NCBI GenBank assembly: GCA_946621045.1
Contig: CAMOOA010000074.1
Location: 1 to 6,301 of the forward strand
DNA length: 6,301 bases
Reading direction: 5' to 3'
Source: an uncultured Erysipelotrichaceae bacterium
Lineage (GTDB): Bacteria > Bacillota_I > Bacilli_A > Erysipelotrichales > Erysipelotrichaceae
Both the position numbers and the translations under genes were made by a program. Below the pieces are notes generated by a model. The model was not told the DNA's origin and did no database searches. It was given only the letters and a program-made list of their open reading frames with translations. Within the stretch, counting starts at the first letter, position 1. Each line of letters begins with the position of its first letter. Below, one piece after another: positions 5,025 through 6,301 of this stretch.

Positions 5025-5834
5025 TCATGCGAACAGTAACCGCTTCTGTTTCCGGTAGATCGGTTTTCCCCTGGCGGCATTCTTTCCGGTCGGACTGTCA
5101 TATTCCAGCATATCCAGATACATTCCGTTATGGATATGCGGCACAGCCGCATCCGCAATGCCCTTGAATACTTCATCCGGATTGCCGATATGATCCACGA
5201 TCAGAAGATAGCTCTGTTCTCCGTCTTTGATCATCCGCTTCAGCCAGATTGCGTTGATCGTTTTGTCTGTTTCCGCATGCGAATTGATTGCCTGAATCAT
5301 CTCATACGGCACCTCCGCCGGATCACCGATCTGTACGGTGGTGTCCTTTTTGATTTCCTGTTTTGAGACTCCGTTCAGTGTGATTTCCTTCTGCATCTTC
5401 ATATGCGCAAGATTGGAAGGATTTATTACAAAGTTATCCGTAAAGGGATTCACGACCGCACCGGCGTGCCCGCCTGTGATTGCGGCGATATCGTCAAAGC
5501 CGACCACCAGCGTCTGTACGTTCTTATCTTTATACATTTCCCCCGCATACAGGGAAGGCCAGTCGGTGAATACCGGCATGAATGTGTTTCCCTTCTGATC
5601 ATTGAACATCACAAAGGTCAGACGGGTATCTTTCTGGATGACGGCTTTTCCATCCTCATGCACTTCCACCGCATCGGGATCCAGCTGTATTACCGCAAGC
5701 AGCCGGGCACGAAGCGCAATCTCTTCCGCGATCCGGTTGTTTACGGAAGACTGCCCTTCCGGCGAAGTATTCTTCCGTTCCTCCAGCAGCACACGCAGTT
5801 TCGGATTTTCCACAGGCTTGTTCACATCAGTCAT
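5025..5834 (-). CDS. SseB family protein
   Basis: This 269-residue cytosolic protein has the two-part layout of the SseB family, named for enhanced serine sensitivity in E. coli; the molecular role is not established. The N-terminal domain spans about residues 35-145, with FMPVFTDWPSLYAG (85-98), QTLVVGFDDIAAIT (107-120) and GAVVNPFTDNFVINP (125-139). The C-terminal domain spans about 165-245: IGDPAEVPYEMIQAI, INAIWLKRMIKDGEQSYLLIVD and VPHIHNGMYLDMLEY. The tail after 246 is basic (KNAARGKPIYRKQKR). The frame is open up to ATG 6035, but that extension crosses the divergent promoter region. ATG 5834 has GGAGG 9 bases upstream (5844-5848), while for ATG 5840 the gap would be only 3, so 5834 is chosen. 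There is no clear terminator before the CxxC gene 87 bases downstream, so read-through is possible. Confidence 0.85.
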   Translation of the reverse strand: MTDVNKPVENPKLRVLLEERKNTSPEGQSSVNNRIAEEIALRARLLAVIQLDPDAVEVHEDGKAVIQKDTRLTFVMFNDQKGNTFMPVFTDWPSLYAGEMYKDKNVQTLVVGFDDIAAITGGHAGAVVNPFTDNFVINPSNLAHMKMQKEITLNGVSKQEIKKDTTVQIGDPAEVPYEMIQAINSHAETDKTINAIWLKRMIKDGEQSYLLIVDHIGNPDEVFKGIADAAVPHIHNGMYLDMLEYDSPTGKNAARGKPIYRKQKRLLFA

Positions 5835-5877
5835 TCGCATTGTCCTCCCTGAGACAGGCTCAAATACGGCCACCCTT

Positions 5878-5883
5878 ATTTTA
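5878..5883 (-). promoter_or_regulatory. Possible -10 box of the SseB-family gene
   Basis: The - strand reads TAAAAT about 44 bases before the start codon. No good -35 is seen. It is supported mainly by position in the divergent intergenic region. Confidence 0.3.
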
Positions 5884-5906
5884 CCGCATGTTCTTCGGTG
5901 TCCCCA

Positions 5907-5934
5907 TGGATACCGGGTCTCAATTACGCATAAT
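5907..5934 (+). promoter_or_regulatory. Possible promoter of the small unknown gene
   Basis: TGGATA (5907-5912) and CATAAT (5929-5934) are separated by 16 bases and each match consensus at 4 and 5 of 6 positions. The leader would be about 33 bases, ending in the AAGGAGA ribosome site. Confidence 0.4.
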
Positions 5935-5973
5935 GAATATATCGGATACGACGTTTTGAAAAGGAGACGAATC

Positions 5974-6216
5974 ATGGAAAAGAAAATGATCAGAGACGAG
6001 TCCCTGCTTGAAGTTAACGGCCGCAGCTGGACCATCGAAACACTTACACCGGAAGAACGGCAGGAATACTACAAGGTTTCCGCTGACCTTACCGACAACT
6101 GGAACTATGTCGCATACAACGATTTCATCCGGCGGATGAATGAGAAATACGGAGAACGATATTCACCGGCGGTCCTGAGCGGACCGCTTTTTCATGAAAA
6201 AACGAACCTGCCATGA
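5974..6216 (+). CDS. Small protein of unknown function with an internal terminator
   Basis: This 80-residue ORF has an excellent ribosome site AAGGAGA (5961-5967), 7 bases from the GGAG core to the ATG. The sequence is acidic to neutral and looks like a real soluble protein: WTIETLTPEERQEYYK (19-34), DNWNYVAYNDFIRRMNEKYG (41-60). I do not recognise the family, and no membrane segment or metal motif is seen. A strong intrinsic terminator lies inside the ORF at codons 66-73, so most transcripts would end near residue 72 without a stop codon. The last residues (FHEKTNLP) also overlap the rplA terminator of the opposite strand. It is divergent from the SseB-family gene. Possible reading: non-stop mRNA regulation, or a gene whose natural end was shifted by mutation. 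Confidence 0.72.
   Translation: MEKKMIRDESLLEVNGRSWTIETLTPEERQEYYKVSADLTDNWNYVAYNDFIRRMNEKYGERYSPAVLSGPLFHEKTNLP
6169..6192 (+). terminator. Intrinsic terminator inside the small unknown ORF
   Basis: GCGGTCC (6169-6175) and GGACCGC (6181-6187) form a perfect 7-bp GC-rich stem with loop TGAGC, followed at once by five T's (6188-6192). The opposite strand has no T-run after the stem, so it works for + strand transcripts. It ends 22 bases before the ORF's stop codon is complete. Confidence 0.85.
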
Positions 6217-6229
6217 CGACAGATTCGTT
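6197..6229 (-). terminator. Intrinsic terminator of rplA
   Basis: On the - strand, AACGAA-x-CTG pairs with CAG-x-TTCGTT across a 9-base loop with one mismatch. The stem is followed by T's (six in the run 6197-6202, the last two within the stem). It lies about 20 bases after the rplA stop and overlaps the end of the convergent small ORF. Confidence 0.75.
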
Positions 6230-6247
6230 CATTGTGATAATCAATAA

Positions 6248-6301
6248 TTACTCAACAGTAACCTTGATGCCCGGGCCCATCGTGGAAGCGACGGTAACGG
6301 A
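6248..6301 (-). CDS. rplA: 50S ribosomal protein L1, C-terminal end only
   Basis: The last 17 codons read SVTVASTMGPGIKVTVE then TAA. The S-V-T-x-x-S-T-M-G-P-G-[IV]-K-V pattern is the hallmark C-terminus of bacterial ribosomal protein L1, the 23S rRNA-binding protein at the L1 stalk. The rest of the gene lies beyond the right edge. A terminator follows directly, so rplA ends its transcription unit here, as is common when rplK-rplA form an operon. Confidence 0.9.
   Translation of the reverse strand, partial: SVTVASTMGPGIKVTVE

Noticed and set aside
4949..5176. - strand 75-codon ORF overlapping the end of the SseB-family gene
   Set aside because: Most of it is out-of-frame reading of the SseB-family coding region, with no ribosome site and a composition unlike a real protein.
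5835..6035. N-terminal extension of the SseB-family ORF to ATG 6035
   Set aside because: It crosses the divergent intergenic region and overlaps the small gene. The GGAGG at 5844-5848 is correctly spaced only for ATG 5834.
5602..6216. Extension of the small + strand ORF upstream to 5602
   Set aside because: The added part runs antisense through the SseB-family gene. The strong AAGGAGA site sets the start at 5974.
5974..6216. ArfA or BrfA homologue
   Set aside because: The terminator-in-ORF layout is similar, but the protein is not lysine/arginine-rich and shows none of the expected basic C-terminal motifs.

Overview
The window looks like chromosomal DNA from a moderately GC-rich member of the Bacillota. 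The Erysipelotrichaceae or a related gut lineage is my best guess from protein style (the Na/Pi transporter variant, the Rpn protein, the SseB-family protein). Genes start at strong Shine-Dalgarno sites and end in short, dense intrinsic terminators. The genus-level placement is inference.

Left part (1-3276, + strand). A Na/Pi-cotransporter-family gene with a PhoU-like tail enters from the left edge and overlaps a NUDIX hydrolase gene by 8 bases. An intrinsic terminator whose loop and stem contain the NUDIX stop codon closes this pair. A PLP-dependent Cys/Met-metabolism enzyme (methionine gamma-lyase / cystathionine lyase superfamily) follows with its own TATAAT and terminator.

Middle part (3308-4937, - strand). 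The centre of interest is a full-length Rpn-family PD-(D/E)XK nuclease gene (3606-4571) followed 55 bases later by a free-standing 80-codon ORF (3308-3550). That ORF is a near copy of the nuclease's C-terminal tail, and 155 bp are identical between the two. Both the internal methionine of the full-length gene (M243) and the ATG of the free-standing copy have strong Shine-Dalgarno sites. Rpn genes are reported to be toxin-antitoxin / anti-phage systems in which an internally initiated C-terminal product (RpnS) blocks the full-length toxin (RpnL). This locus therefore looks like an intragenic antitoxin plus a duplicated, separately encoded antitoxin-like ORF. Upstream of it lies a small gene for a CxxC protein that appears frameshifted at a run of six A's, with a terminator after it and a TATAAT-bearing palindrome before it.

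Right part (4938-6301). An SseB-family protein gene (- strand) is divergent from a small unknown gene of 80 codons (+ strand). The small gene contains a near-textbook intrinsic terminator 22 bases before its stop codon, so its transcripts may be non-stop mRNAs. Convergent to it, the last codons of rplA (ribosomal protein L1) enter from the right edge. The rplA terminator overlaps the 3' end of the small gene.

How the genes relate: the housekeeping and metabolic genes (transporter, NUDIX, PLP enzyme, SseB family, L1) form separate short transcription units. The rpn locus sits between them as an accessory element with local duplications.
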